Source of the DNA: Branchinecta lynchi
Taxonomy: Eukaryota; Arthropoda; Branchiopoda; Anostraca; Branchinectidae
Length of the DNA stretch: 64,000 nucleotides
Assembly: GCA_023053575.1 (NCBI GenBank)
Contig: JAKZAP010000022.1
Location: 17,236,489 to 17,300,488 of the forward strand
Direction: 5' to 3'
Part shown: piece by piece, positions 20,262-30,256 of the stretch
How the letters are laid out: each line of letters begins with the position of its first letter
Numbering within the stretch: position 1 is the stretch's first letter
Program-made: the position numbers and the translations under genes
The notes under the pieces: generated by a model
Told to the model about the DNA's origin: nothing
The model's database searches: none
The model's input: only the letters and a program-made list of their open reading frames with translations

Positions 20262-22320
20262 GCACTCAGTCTCTTATGTACCACCTTTTCTATTATTTTC
20301 GAGAAAATTGGTAGAAGAGAAATCGGTCTCCAGTTGTTACTTTAGTAATGCATCAATGGGATAGATTTACAATATAAAGCAGACACGGGTGTAGGTATGC
20401 AAATACATACCTGAGCGCTTTCAGATTGATTCCATCAATTTCAGCACTGTTAGATTTCAGATTATCAACAATTTGTTGCAATTCATGTGCACTGCACTTT
20501 TCAAAGTAAACGTATGCCCACAACCTCGGTCGTCCAAAAACTGGTCTTCTCCTTCAGGGCCAGTAGTATCTGCAACATCTTGTTTTAGTTTAAGTGCCAC
20601 ATTTGCAAAATAATTTCCAAACTCATCTGTAATTTGTTGTTTGTTACTAACCTGGCATCCATCTATTACCAGACTATCAACCTCGTCTTGCTTATTAGTA
20701 CCACCTTTAATTACTTCATTAATTAACTGCCATGTACCTATAGCATCTCCTTTTTTTCACTATACTTTTCACGATAATATTGGGCAATCTTTTTTCTCCG
20801 TAGGGAGTTTACTTTATTGCGCGTGACTCTATATATTTCTTTATTATCTTCATTTGGGCATTCTAGGTACAGCTTATGACTCCTGTTTCTTCTCTCAACA
20901 AGTTCCAAAATTTCTTCTTTAATTCAAGGCTTTCTGGAGTGGTCTTTATTTTTAACTGTTTGGTATTTAATCGGAAAACAAACATCAGAACAGGTGCGAC
21001 TATTTCTATTAGCGTATCAAATGCAGCTGATGGGTTCTCTTTCTGATCTTGGACTCTTTCCCATGACAGGACAATGCTAGCTTCTTTGAATTTCTGCAGT
21101 TTTTTGTTTCATTTCTCTATGTGGCATTTTCTCCTTGCTCCTTCAATTCAGTTCCCCCTTCTTTATGAGGCAAACTAGTGGTAAGTGGTCGGATCCGGGA
21201 TGAACAATCACATCACACAAGCTATCAGAAATCACACTTGAACATACAAAAATGTTGTCAATTAGAGTTGCCGACTGATCACTTATCCGTGATGGGATAA
21301 GATTCACTGGAAACAAATTATTCGATACCATTAAATTCAAAACTCAAGATTAAAATGGTTGTCTAAACTCAAAAGATCAAAATTAAAATCACCAATAAAT
21401 GTACAATTTGAATTTACAGCCAACAGACGAGACACAAACTTTCTTCTTTAATTCAAGGCTTTCTGGAGTGGTCTTTATTTTTAACTGTTTGGTATTTAAT
21501 CGGAAAACAAACATCAGAACAGGTGAGACTATTTCTATTAGCGTATCAAATGCAGCTGATGGGTTCTCTTTCTTATCTTGGACTCTTTCCCATGACAGGA
21601 CAATGCTAGCTTCTTTGAATTTCTGCAGTTTTTTGTTTCATTTCTCTATGTGGCATTTTCTCCTTGCTCCTTCGATTCAGTTCAGTAAGATTCACTGGAA
21701 ACAAATTATTCGATACCATTAAATTCAAAACTCAAGATTAAAATGGTTATCTAAACTCAAAAGATCAAAATTAAAATCACCAATAAATGTACAATTTGAA
21801 TTTACAGCCAACAGACGAGACACAAACTTATCAAAATTTTCCAGGAAGTCGACCGGCGGAGCAATAGTGGGTCTTTAAACCAAACAAACCAAATTTTCAT
21901 CTTACCCCCCATTTCAATTTCAATAACAAATCTTTCAAGCTTACCTTCAATCCAGACACTTAAATCTTCCCTTCCCTTATACCTTAATTGATCCTTTATC
22001 AAAAAGGCCAACCCACCTCGTTGAATATTTGTACGGGACTTTGATGCCAGTTGATACCCTGGAAAAGTGTAAGAAGGAAGAAAGCTGTTCGGAGTGATAA
22101 ACGACTCATAAATACCTAGTATGTCAACAGACTGACTAAACAACTCTTACCAAAACAAGTATTTCATTATAACTAGAAGATATATGACAATTCCATTGGA
22201 CAATGCACGTGAACTGCGCCATCTGCATGTCTGGGCATGTTTCATTCACTAAATATTTACTGTTTCTTAGGGGCTTAACATCAAACCTTGCCAAATCATT
22301 AGCTGTAGTACATTCCAAAA
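20262..22320 (-). pseudogene. LINE ORF2 relic: endonuclease, linker and RT start
   Basis: Minus-strand pieces follow the order of a LINE ORF2. The N-terminal leader is near 22318-22210. The endonuclease start is VQWNCHISSSYNEIL, then DILGIYESFITPNSFLPSYT (about 22120). The endonuclease end is ATLIDNIFVCSSV and GSDHLPLVCLI (21143-21340). The linker is KGDAIGTWQLINEV and ITDEFGNYFANVALKLKQ (about 20740-20570). The RT start is NWRPISLLPIFSKIIEK at 20262-20340. The RT resumes at 17673-18077. Stops, shifts and an internal duplication make it non-functional. It is the same family as the LINE at 55215-57823. Confidence 0.75.
20917..21820. repeat. Internal tandem duplication within the LINE relic
   Basis: About 250 bp beginning TCTTTAATTCAAGGCTTTCT (20917) recur at 21446, and the block AGATTCACTGGAAACAAATT (21300) recurs at 21689. 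The second copy lacks the approximately 140 bp that encode the endonuclease C-terminus. The copies differ at only a few positions, so the duplication is fairly recent. Confidence 0.75.
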
Positions 22321-22389
22321 TCCCTTGTATAGGTTCAGCGGGGACCGCTCAAGGGACATTAATCGAGAAGGTTCACACATCACAATAAA

Positions 22390-22660
22390 AAATTAAAACC
22401 AGGTTTAAAGGAAAAGCATAATGAAACATGGAGGATCCGGGAAATTTGACTGAAAACGCAACATCAACACCGGAAGAAAAAACATAAAATAAAAAATCAG
22501 ACAAAATCATGACTACCTAACTATTTTAACCTGGCAAGCAGTAAAATATCCTAGGTATTTACATCATTGTGTCAAAAGAAATGACAATTTGTAGAGGATT
22601 TCCTTGTTTTTCGTATAGCCTCCATAGATATCAAACTAGCTTATTCTACTGTAAGTAGTA
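22390..22660. other. Non-coding, no gene recognised
   Basis: AT-rich sequence just upstream (in minus orientation) of the LINE ORF2 relic. It may hold degraded ORF1, but no convincing block can be read. Confidence 0.35.
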
Positions 22661-22662
22661 CT

Positions 22663-22775
22663 GGTAAAGTTCTTGTTTTCGTTGGGAAATTTGTTTTAGC
22701 GACATCATGTTTGAGCGTGATTAATATTTCAGCACAAGCTGTTTGCGAATCGAGGTGCGAAAAATATTAACTTAT
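22663..22775. repeat. Dispersed repeat R120, copy 1
   Basis: About 115 bp (TTCTTGTTTTCGTTGG..GTTTGAGCGTGATTAAT..CAGCACAAGCTGTTTGCGAA..GCGAAAAATATTA) with a close copy at 25521-25640. The second copy lies upstream of a LINE ORF1 in the same orientation, so this may be a LINE promoter/5' UTR fragment. Confidence 0.6.
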
Positions 22776-23088
22776 TTTCACATAAGCGACATTTCGGCAC
22801 CGGTTCATTTTTTGGCCAAGATGTCTTCAATTAAACGATCAATTTAAACGAGCGCAAAAAAAAACATTCAGCCTCCACTTTTTCCTCGATGTTTGCATCG
22901 CATCTTAGCCTTGCTAGAATTTTCTTCGTCCGCGACTGCGCTCATGAACAGCTCACTGAAGCTTCTCTCGCAAAGCGTGCTGGGCGGCGCTGCGACGGAG
23001 GCCCATTTTGATGCATGGGAAGGATAGGTCTTTGCATTACTATAGAGTGTTATTTTGCTCTGTCTTGTACCGTAGGCTACTGTGTAAA
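22776..23088. other. Non-coding, no gene recognised
   Basis: The short minus-strand frame (22868-23092) contains no recognisable domain. The sequence abuts the Penelope-like relic. Confidence 0.35.
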
Positions 23089-23930
23089 TCACAAGGATTT
23101 ATTTCTAAGTCTACCTGTTTTGTGCACTTTAACTGCTCCATAAAAACGCGGTGCTACCGGCCCGGTTACTTTTAGGAACTGTTTCTGGGATTTGGAAATA
23201 GGGAGACTTTCTACGAGGTTTCTTACTTTTTTGTCAATGGATGGGGTTGGATCACTTGGTATTGGGGTGTACACATCTTTGTCTGCCAGGAGGTTTCGAA
23301 TTTTCGCGTCCTACTCGTTCTGGTCAAGGACTACAATGGCGTCACCTTTGTCAGCTTTTGTGATGATGAGAGATCCGTCTTTCCTTAGGCTCTTCAGGGC
23401 TTGCAATTCTTCTTTCGGGAGGTTCGGTTCTGGAGGGATGTTGATTCGGGACTGTAACAAGTGGGCTGCATCTACTCTTGCTTTTTCAAAATCATCTACT
23501 TTTGCATCTTCGTGGAAAAGACCTGTCTCAAAACTTGCTACAAATTCTTCTACTGGTGGTTCACGGGGCGCGATGTTGAATTTACATCCATGAGACAATG
23601 CATTAATTTGTGTTGAGAGATAAAGTTTTGGAGCTAAAATTTAGTACGGAAGGTCCAGGGAGAACTTTCGGACAGTAAGCCTGGGTTTTACAGTAGTTTT
23701 TGTTTTGTAGGCGAGAATATTTTTTCCGCAGCATTTCGCGGTGTTCCCAACAGGAATTTTCAAATCTAGCAGAGATTACTTTTTCGATTTTTGGCTTGTC
23801 ATGATCATCAATATTTTCCATGAGGGTTTCTTTGAGATGGTCGAATTCGCGTGATGTCATCGCCCATTTTGACCTTAAACCGGCAATCGTGTCTTTAAGG
23901 AAAGAAATTGACCACGCCCTCTCCAACGGA
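23089..23930 (-). pseudogene. Penelope-like element: N-terminal domain and RT start
   Basis: Minus-strand blocks run in order from about 23926 to 23105. FEKTIAGLRSKW-like and KYSRLQNKNY blocks are followed by VLNFSSKTLSLN. After a frameshift comes LSHGCKFNIAPREPP-like sequence and SLRKDGSLIITKADKGDAIV. After another shift comes YTPIPSDPTPSIDKK and APRFYGAVKVHKTG. The phrases TKADKG and the FYG.x.KVHK motif are signatures of Penelope-like RTs. The frame breaks just after KTG, before the palm catalytic motif. The piece is inverted relative to the endonuclease end at 23930-24215. Confidence 0.85.
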
Positions 23931-24215
23931 CACCGTCATAACTATACTTTCAAATCTGCACTTGCAGAACATATTTTCGAAAATCCATCCCATTCAGTAT
24001 ATTTTGAAAAAGCCCAAATTCTTGCAACGTGCACCGGACTCCATCAAACCATTCGAGACGCCGTTGAGATAAAGAAAAACCGAGCAGGCATTAACCGAGA
24101 TACAGGCGAGTACACCCTACCGGAAACGTGGAACGGGGTTATTAAGGGAAGAAAATTTAAGCCTCAGTCCCTTATTAACAACAAAACCGAAGTCGATCAA
24201 AATGCAGAAAAAAAT
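23930..24215 (+). pseudogene. Penelope-like element: C-terminal end of GIY-YIG endonuclease
   Basis: The plus-strand frame reads YTFKSALAEHIFENPSHSVY, EKAQILATCTGLHQTIRDAV and GINRDTGEYTLPETWNGVI. SALAEH..F..A..L......R..EAIEI......N...G..L...W is the usual C-terminal half of the GIY-YIG domain of Penelope-like elements. The GIY-YIG core itself is missing. The piece starts where the inverted 5' piece begins, so the two are parts of one rearranged insertion. Confidence 0.8.
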
Positions 24216-24505
24216 ATTTCCTGCCGTCGCCCCAATCGCGCAGCAAAAACAGCAGCCGTGTCAAAAATTAAATCTCAGCACTAGTTTTTCCGTGCAATGA
24301 TTATTCAATGCAATAGATACAGACGAGTACTCATAATAGAAACGTAGAACGAGGCCATTAATAAAATAATATTTAAGTTTTCAGCCCCTTATTAATAAAA
24401 AAACGAAGTTGATCAAAATGCAGAAAAAACCCTTTCCTGTCATCGCCCCAATCGTGCAGCAAAAACAGCGTCGGTGTCAAAAATTAAATCTCAGGACTAG
24501 TTTTT
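24100..24505. repeat. Diverged tandem duplication of the Penelope 3' end
   Basis: The block from ACGAGTACxC through CAAAAATTAAATCTCAG..ACTAGTTTTT occurs at about 24106-24290 and again at about 24322-24505, with differences. It includes the last codons of the endonuclease and the start of the 3' untranslated region. Confidence 0.7.
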
Positions 24506-24619
24506 TCATTATAGTGGTATTGAAGATAATTTATTTTAATAAGATATTTATAGTCGGTAGAAGCTTCAGTTATTTATTACAGGTTTGTTTCTTTCCCCGA
24601 AGTTGAACAGGAGGACTGA

Positions 24620-24664
24620 AAGCCTGACGAGGACCCTTGCCAAGAAGGGCCGAAATATCGCTCA
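24620..24664 (+). ncRNA. Hammerhead-ribozyme-like motif of a Penelope-like element
   Basis: CTGACGAG (24624-24631), then a stem GGACCCTT / AAGGGCC with a six-base loop, then GAAA (24652-24655): the conserved core and stem II of a hammerhead ribozyme. Hammerhead motifs are known in the pseudo-LTR regions of Penelope-like elements, and this one lies about 400 bp downstream of the endonuclease end on the same strand. Stems I and III are not clearly formed, so activity is uncertain. Confidence 0.5.
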
Positions 24665-25079
24665 TGAAGAATCTTAGCTGATGTATCCGTTGAAAACATT
24701 GCTGGAATAAATTAGCAGCCTATACGCTCTATCTGATCCCAAACACCCAGACAGGCATTTTTAGTTAGTTTTAGGATTTCTGGAACTAGCTCTCAGAGAG
24801 CTCCTACATTTTTTTCAGCACTAGGCTATATCTGGTCTCCCTGCCCAGGCCAGAAACATAGTTGCGAACTGGATTGTGATTGACTTTTCAGCTAGCAAAC
24901 TATGTTTGTGTGTCGAACCCCAACTATCAACTCTTAATTTCTCTCAATTTACCTAGTAATCCTTGTTAAATTGCTCCAATTTTTGCATTATTCCTGGTTT
25001 TCGGAATTTTGCAGAATGTTTGGCCCATCGTAACACTTCACATTTCAATGTGTTTACTATTTTTGTTGCTTAATCCTGG
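24665..25079. other. Non-coding, no gene recognised
   Basis: Probably includes the 3' end of the Penelope-like insertion. No frames or terminal repeats recognised. Confidence 0.35.
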
Positions 25080-25322
25080 GGTCGACTAAAAAGAGGCACG
25101 GCACGGCACGGCATGGTGCAGGATGCACACGTACTAAAAAGAGGCAGGGCATACTAAAAGAATGCATGCCTGCATTGGGAGGCGTGCACCGTCTGTGCCT
25201 TTTTTAGGACCCATTTTCTGACGTGCCTCTTTTTAGTACTCAAGTTTCTTTGGGTTAAAAAAGGGGATTCCGTAACGTCCTTTCTAGGACCCATTTTCTG
25301 GCGTGCCTCTTTTTACTCGACC
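25080..25322. mobile_element. MITE with TIR GGTCGASTAAAAAGAGGCAC
   Basis: The 20-bp terminal inverted repeats GGTCGACTAAAAAGAGGCAC (25080-25099) and GTGCCTCTTTTTACTCGACC (25303-25322) differ at one position. Internal copies of the repeat (ACTAAAAAGAGGCAGG near 25133, GTGCCTCTTTTTAGTAC near 25221) and a duplicated AGGACCCATTTTCTG block show internal amplification. No coding capacity. The target duplication is not obvious. Confidence 0.7.
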
Positions 25323-25520
25323 TTGTGTGCGTTAATAAAGGGGATTCTATAACTTGCTTCCTTTTAGGCTACGTAGTTATCGCTAAACAATCTAGTGTCC
25401 GGTCAGGGGTTGGAAACTAATATAATTTTATAGTTAACCGTCCTTCCATCCTGGTCATCTTGACCACGGCACGAGTACTAACACGAGTCGCAGATACTTA
25501 AAAAGACAAGGCATTTCAGC

Positions 25521-25640
25521 AGGCCTGTTCTTGTTTTCGTTGGAAAATTTGTTTTAGCGTCATCATGTTTGAGCGTGATTAATGTTGCAGCACAAGCTGT
25601 TTGCGAATTGAGTTTGCCTGCGAAAAATATTATTCTAATT
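25521..25640. repeat. Dispersed repeat R120, copy 2
   Basis: Close match to 22663-22775 in the same orientation. It lies about 220 bp upstream of the LINE ORF1 at 25862, compatible with a 5' UTR or internal promoter. Confidence 0.6.
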
Positions 25641-25861
25641 TGCACCGACGGGACTTGCAATTAACCGAAAAAACACGCCGTTGGCGTGTCTAAGCGTCAA
25701 TGAAACACATTCCCTGCCAAAAAGATCCAATGTAAGACTAAGTGCAATGGATCAGATTAAATTATTTCTGTCATGAAAATTGAGTGAAAAATAACGAGTT
25801 ACCTGTCGTCATTCAAACTGACAAGACCTGTTTTGTGGGTTAGCGCGTCTTCTCTAAGATC

Positions 25862-26620
25862 ATGGCTAGATCGCGTGATATTGGAGAGAACTTGGTGTAC
25901 TCACCAGTTTTGAAAGATGGTGGTGAGGAGACCGTGTTAGTAAAGCATGCATCTGACTTCTTTGAAAGTAGATATATTTTGGCTGCAAAAAATGAACTCT
26001 ACAGCACGGGCACGGTCGCTCCGAATGATCCAGTGCCAAAACGTGTTGGCTTGAAAAGTGCTTCTAGCAACCTCAAGGATATCCTCAGCCTCCTCATTAG
26101 ATGTGATGAGGAGGATATCGCAGTGCCCTCATACGTGATTCGGTCGCCAACAGAGTTCCCTTGCGTCCCTGCCGTCGCTTATTCAAGGCTTGCAACTAAA
26201 GTAACTGCAATTCAGGAACTTCTTCAAGTAGTTTCTTCGAAGATGGACTCTTGCGACATAAGTTTTCCAAAACTTCAACCGGCGGAAGGTGGCCCTGAGC
26301 TGCACTCAACTGTGATTTTGTCCAAAATCCGTTCAAATCTTGGTGACCCACTAAAGCGAAAATCGATGATAATCGATGGCCACGAGCAATTACTAGACCT
26401 GGTAATTGCGCCTCCCGTTCCTCTCGGACCCCAGTCGGACAGAACTCGATCAAAGAACAAAAACACCGGTGGTGTACTACCTAATGGTGTCACTAGGTCC
26501 CGAACAGTTCGTGTCGCGTTGTGTATCTCCTCTCGCCACCACAGGTTTTGCCGATACTCTGCTGTCCCTTCTCTCCTAAAATACGAATGTATTTGGGCTG
26601 GTGAAACCTAAAATGGTCCT
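25862..26620 (+). pseudogene. LINE ORF1 (orphan, frameshifted near 26505)
   Basis: A 249-codon frame from an ATG. Residues about 30-130 repeat the ORF1 layout seen at 8971: FFESRYILAAKNELYS, VPKRVGLKSASSNLKDILSL and LIRCDEEDIAVPSYVI. A Pro-rich and basic segment follows (about 185-215). The expected RRM-like start FVSRCVSPLATTG..ADTLLSLL is present but in a different frame from about 26505, so the last 35 or so residues of the open frame are out of phase. ORF2 does not follow; instead a gypsy pol relic lies downstream. It is inactive and its partner is missing. Family related to, but diverged from, the LINE at 8.9-13 kb. Confidence 0.65.
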
Positions 26621-26699
26621 CTCCGAGTTAATGGGATCGATTCTATCCTACAATGAAATCACTATGTTAATTCACACTTTACAACTAGTCTTTATGCAT

Positions 26700-27275
26700 C
26701 TTTTATTTTAGTATGATCGAGAAAGTCTGTCTGCGTTCCCGTTTGCGGCACCGGGTCTAGTCCTCACAGAAAAATCAAACTCTTACATCGCTAGCGCATA
26801 TCGGGCTAGGCGGCAATTTTCTGATTTCATAACTTGAAGCCACTTCAGAGGGTTATGATCTGTAACCAGCTCAAAATGTCACCCATACAAATAGTACTCA
26901 AGTTTTCTTAAAGCCCATTACGCAGCGAAATATTCTTTCTCAGTCGTACTGCAACGTTCCTCCCTTGGGAGTAGCTTTTGCGATATGTACATAACTGGGT
27001 GCTCCCCCATCCTCAAACACATGTGAAAGGACTGCCCCCAGCGCAAAATCTGAAGCATCAGTCTACGATAAATTTCCGGTCGAAGTCAGGGTTAAACAAC
27101 ACAGGTGATTTTTCTAACGGACCTTTCAACATCTGTAACGCTGTATGTTCCAACTCTACCCATGGTACCTTCTCGGCAATGTTTTTTCTTGTAAGATCGA
27201 TTAGCGGTTTTGCTATGCTAGCGTTGGGATGAACCGCTGATAATATCCGGATAAGCCCAAAACTGCACGGACGTT
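26700..27275 (-). pseudogene. Ty3/gypsy pol relic: RT end and RNase H
   Basis: Minus-strand reading from about 27270 down gives SAVHPNASIAKPLIDLTRKN, then LEKSPVLFNPDFDRKFIV, then AATPKG..TTEKEYFAA and WALRKLEYYLYG, TDHNPLKWLQVMKSEN, RLARYALA and NGNADRLSRS. This is the thumb, RNase H and tether of a Ty3/gypsy pol (TDHNPL, NADxLSR). It contains in-frame stops and has neither the RT catalytic core nor the integrase. It is a different gypsy lineage from the tandem element at 30.8-55.2 kb (DHKSLQSL, VDALSRL there). Confidence 0.8.
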
Positions 27276-27439
27276 TTTCTTTATTTTCTTTGTCTAGGTC
27301 AGGGACATTGAAATATTACAGACAAGTAAAAGAAGTATTTGGTGAACAGGTATATTTAAGTTAAATTTGCCCCAGTTATATTTTCGGTATTGGATCCAAT
27401 TGCGGACCAACTGTCTATAAGTGCATGGGCATAGTTTTT

Positions 27440-27600
27440 TTTTAAGAGAAATCCGGGCCATCCGTGTGTGCTTGCCCTCTTTGTGGTATGGAGTTGATGA
27501 TTTGGTCCATGTTCTGTGCCGGTGTCCACAGCTTTCTTGGTTAAGAAGGGGATTATTGAGGGGTGAGGTTATGTTACTTCCTGATACCTTAAAGAGCACG
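27440..27600 (+). pseudogene. LINE C-terminal zinc-knuckle-like relic
   Basis: The frame reads VDDLVHVLCRCPQLSWLRRG; one frame away, just upstream, is CPLC-like sequence. This C-x2-C..H-x4-C..P arrangement resembles the zf-RVT tail of non-LTR ORF2 proteins. Only about 50 codons remain; no neighbour belongs clearly to it. Confidence 0.4.
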
Positions 27601-27793
27601 ACTCAAAGCGCTACATGTAAAATTTGCAGATTTTTTGATGGAGTGGTGAAATTTCAAGAGAGCGGTTGCGTAGTTTAGTTCATGTAAAGTTATATTGTTT
27701 TGTTTTTTTATTTCATCAATAACAAACTAATTTTTGTTTCTGTCTGAACCTATTCTTACTTGGTTTAACTGAGGAACAAACTTTTCTCGATTT

Positions 27794-28600
27794 TCAATGA
27801 GTAAGTCTTTCCAAAAACTTGACTGCTGCATCGGGATCTGTGTCCCGTTTTAAGAGTTCACCAGCGACATCTACAGATGCGATAAATTCCCAAGATTCAA
27901 CATACTTCCCTTTACTGTAATCAAAACGTACGCAGGACGGCTCTGGCTTCAACAAATTACAATTAGCCCGGATCAGCAAAACAGCGTGATCACTTTTTCC
28001 AAGGGGAGGTAATACTTGGATATCTTTTATGTCATTTGGGGATTTAATAATGACCAAATCTAGAACGGAAGGGGTAGATACATTTCTGGAACGCGTGGTG
28101 ACTTGAACATGTTGATACGAAAACGAATCCTCTAAAGCTAGTATGAATTTAGCTTCCAGCGATTGGTCTGATGTAGATGTTGACCGATCAGTCCAGTTAA
28201 TTTTAGGAAAGTTTATGGCGTCAGGGCACTTCAACAACAAGATTTTCACAAGTTAGAATTTTTGAAAATTGCTCTTCTACCACCACGCTGAAGTGTGTAG
28301 AAACAATTCTAGCCAAAGAATAAACATATGCAAGACTAAGGTCAACTATTTTAACGAGCTATGCAAAAAGACTGCGACACCTCGCTTAGGGTCATTGTTA
28401 AGAATAGCGGAAAAATCACGAGAACTGGGAAGTATGTACTTCATCTGATTTTGGGTTGCACTTCCGTAATAACAACTACATGCGGATTATATTCACTTAT
28501 TAGATAAACGAGCTCCTCGTGTTTGGGAGCGAGGCAATCCGCATTTGCGTAAAGGACCAATGGATCATCCTTCCATAGCAGTTTCGCTCTCGTGTCCGTT
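27794..28600 (-). pseudogene. LINE ORF2 relic: AP endonuclease domain (CR1-type)
   Basis: The minus-strand frame near 28560-28445 reads LVLYANADCLAPKHEELVYL and NPHVVVITEVQPKI, the N-terminal endonuclease signature of CR1-like ORF2 (YTNADSL..K..EL, P.....TE.KPK). After a disrupted stretch it continues at 28249-27794: DAINFPKINWTD, TRSRNVSTPSVLDLVI and LPPLGKSDHAVLLI, the endonuclease C-terminus with the SDH motif. RT is absent on this side. Stops and deletions make it inactive. Confidence 0.75.
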
Positions 28601-28679
28601 GCGAAAACGACCGGGTTCTTCTTTTGTTAGCTGGTAACCACTTTTGCACTTTTTAATCTTCCAACCAGTCTCATCAGCA

Positions 28680-28965
28680 CCAGTTTTCTGTTTTAGCTGA
28701 TCTTTCAGTGAGTTGTACTATTTCCTCTGTTTCAGCTCCATCTCTGTACGGTCCTGGGAAAATCCAGAGTTGGGTAACTTCCGCTGAATCGCTGCTTGAT
28801 TGGTACCCAGCGTCAAAGCCGCTAAATCTCTATCAACGGGAACTTTAAACATTAACTTGGCTGGTCTTGGGCTGGATTTTTGCAGTCGACCAAAACGGAC
28901 AGAGAAACTTGCTTTCACAGGACAGTCTTTCAGCAATTCGTTGTTAATGTGTTCGAGATTGGCCC
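28680..28965 (-). pseudogene. LINE ORF1 C-terminus (CR1-type)
   Basis: The minus-strand frame reads VRFGRLQKSSPRPAKLMF, then LPNSGFSQDRTEMELKQRK. The SPRP...V.F and DRT..E...R/K patterns are typical of the C-terminal part of CR1-type ORF1. It lies immediately upstream, in the same orientation, of the endonuclease relic at 27794-28600, so both are from one element. Confidence 0.55.
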
Positions 28966-29260
28966 TGGTTTAGCTCTTTCCTGTCGCAAGATCCGGTTTC
29001 AGGAAGAAACTGATTCTGATCCTAGAGGGTGACTCATGCAGAGAATCCACGAGTGTGGTAAAACTGTATGTAGCTGGAATTTTCTAATCTATTCTATACG
29101 TTTCACGCGTGAATGTCGGAAGTCTAGGATTTAAATTCAGAAATAATTTGAATAGTTGAAATGGTAAATGGAGTTACATTTTTTAAAGTTTTGTATGTTT
29201 GTTTGGAAAGAGTAAGTGACATTAAACAGTTGAAGGAAATGTTAAAGTCACCGAGTGAAG
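28966..29260. other. Non-coding or degraded LINE sequence
   Basis: AT-rich. Possibly more degraded ORF1 at its left end. Nothing else readable. Confidence 0.35.
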
Positions 29261-30000
29261 TTAAAAATTAAAGTTTTTCGTAAGGCTACGCGGGTTAAAA
29301 AGAAAAATAAGAAGTCTCGGATCAACAACTTCGCGTCTACGATTGGCGTACGATAGGAGGCAGCTGATGAATGAATGAGTGAATTTACTGCACGAAAAAA
29401 CCCTTGGGGTCATGGCAACAAAACAAGAAGAAAACACAACAAACTGCAAACTACAAAAATCGCTCTCTATGGGACAAACCAACGCGGAGGAATCTAGCCA
29501 CCTTACTGATGTCCCCCGTATTTGTACTTCCAGTCGCAACGGTAGGATGGTTCCAGAGATGGCATATGGAATAATGGGAATGTTATGAAGCGTCCTAGCA
29601 TGACGCCCTAAGAACTAGGAGGCAGTTGATGAATGAATGAGTGAATTTACTACACGAAAAAACCCTTGGGGTCATGGCGACAAAACAAGAAGAAAACACA
29701 ACAAACTACAAACATTGCTCTCTATGGGACAAACCAACGCGTAGGAATCTAGCCACCTTGCTGATATCCCCCGTATCCTTACCCTCCCTAGTAATTCCGA
29801 CCCCAAATACTTCAACCGTTAGATCACTCAATCCTTCACATTCACACATAAAGTGGAACACATCCTCATCCATCTTTAGTCATCAAAAGTAAGGGCCATT
29901 CTTTAACCTATTTTCCTATAATCCTTCTTTTCTCCTCAATAGCTAATCCTCCCCCCCCCTTAAACTCAAGGTCCACTTTAAATCTACTTCCGACAACCCA
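29261..30000 (-). pseudogene. LINE ORF2 3' tail, present twice in tandem
   Basis: The minus strand near 29900-29640 reads DEDVFHFMCECEGLSDLTVE followed by VARFLRVGLSHRE, resembling the C-terminal Cys/His tail of non-LTR ORF2 (H-F-x-C-C..L). The last part, starting GATGAATGAATGAGTGAATT on the plus strand, occurs twice (from about 29364 and 29627), so the 3' end is tandemly duplicated. Several stops are present. Confidence 0.5.
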
Positions 30001-30256
30001 GCGCTAAAATAAATTTCCTCCCCCCAATATTTAGCCCTTGGTAATATTTAGCTCTACCTACCAGGACCTTGTCTTAAATTCCAGGGTTCAGCTTAGATGT
30101 TTGCCTTCTATCCACGATGTCGCAACCCTGTCAATCATCAGATCGACGCCCATAGATTGAATATGCAAAAAGTAGGCTATCTAATTAGGCCACACCACTG
30201 AAATGCAGTTCCATACGGTAAAGGCCTGCTCACAGCAACTTAGGATGATAAGCATA
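30001..30256. other. Non-coding, no gene recognised
   Basis: Nothing recognisable between the LINE tail and the diverged LTR fragment. Confidence 0.35.
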
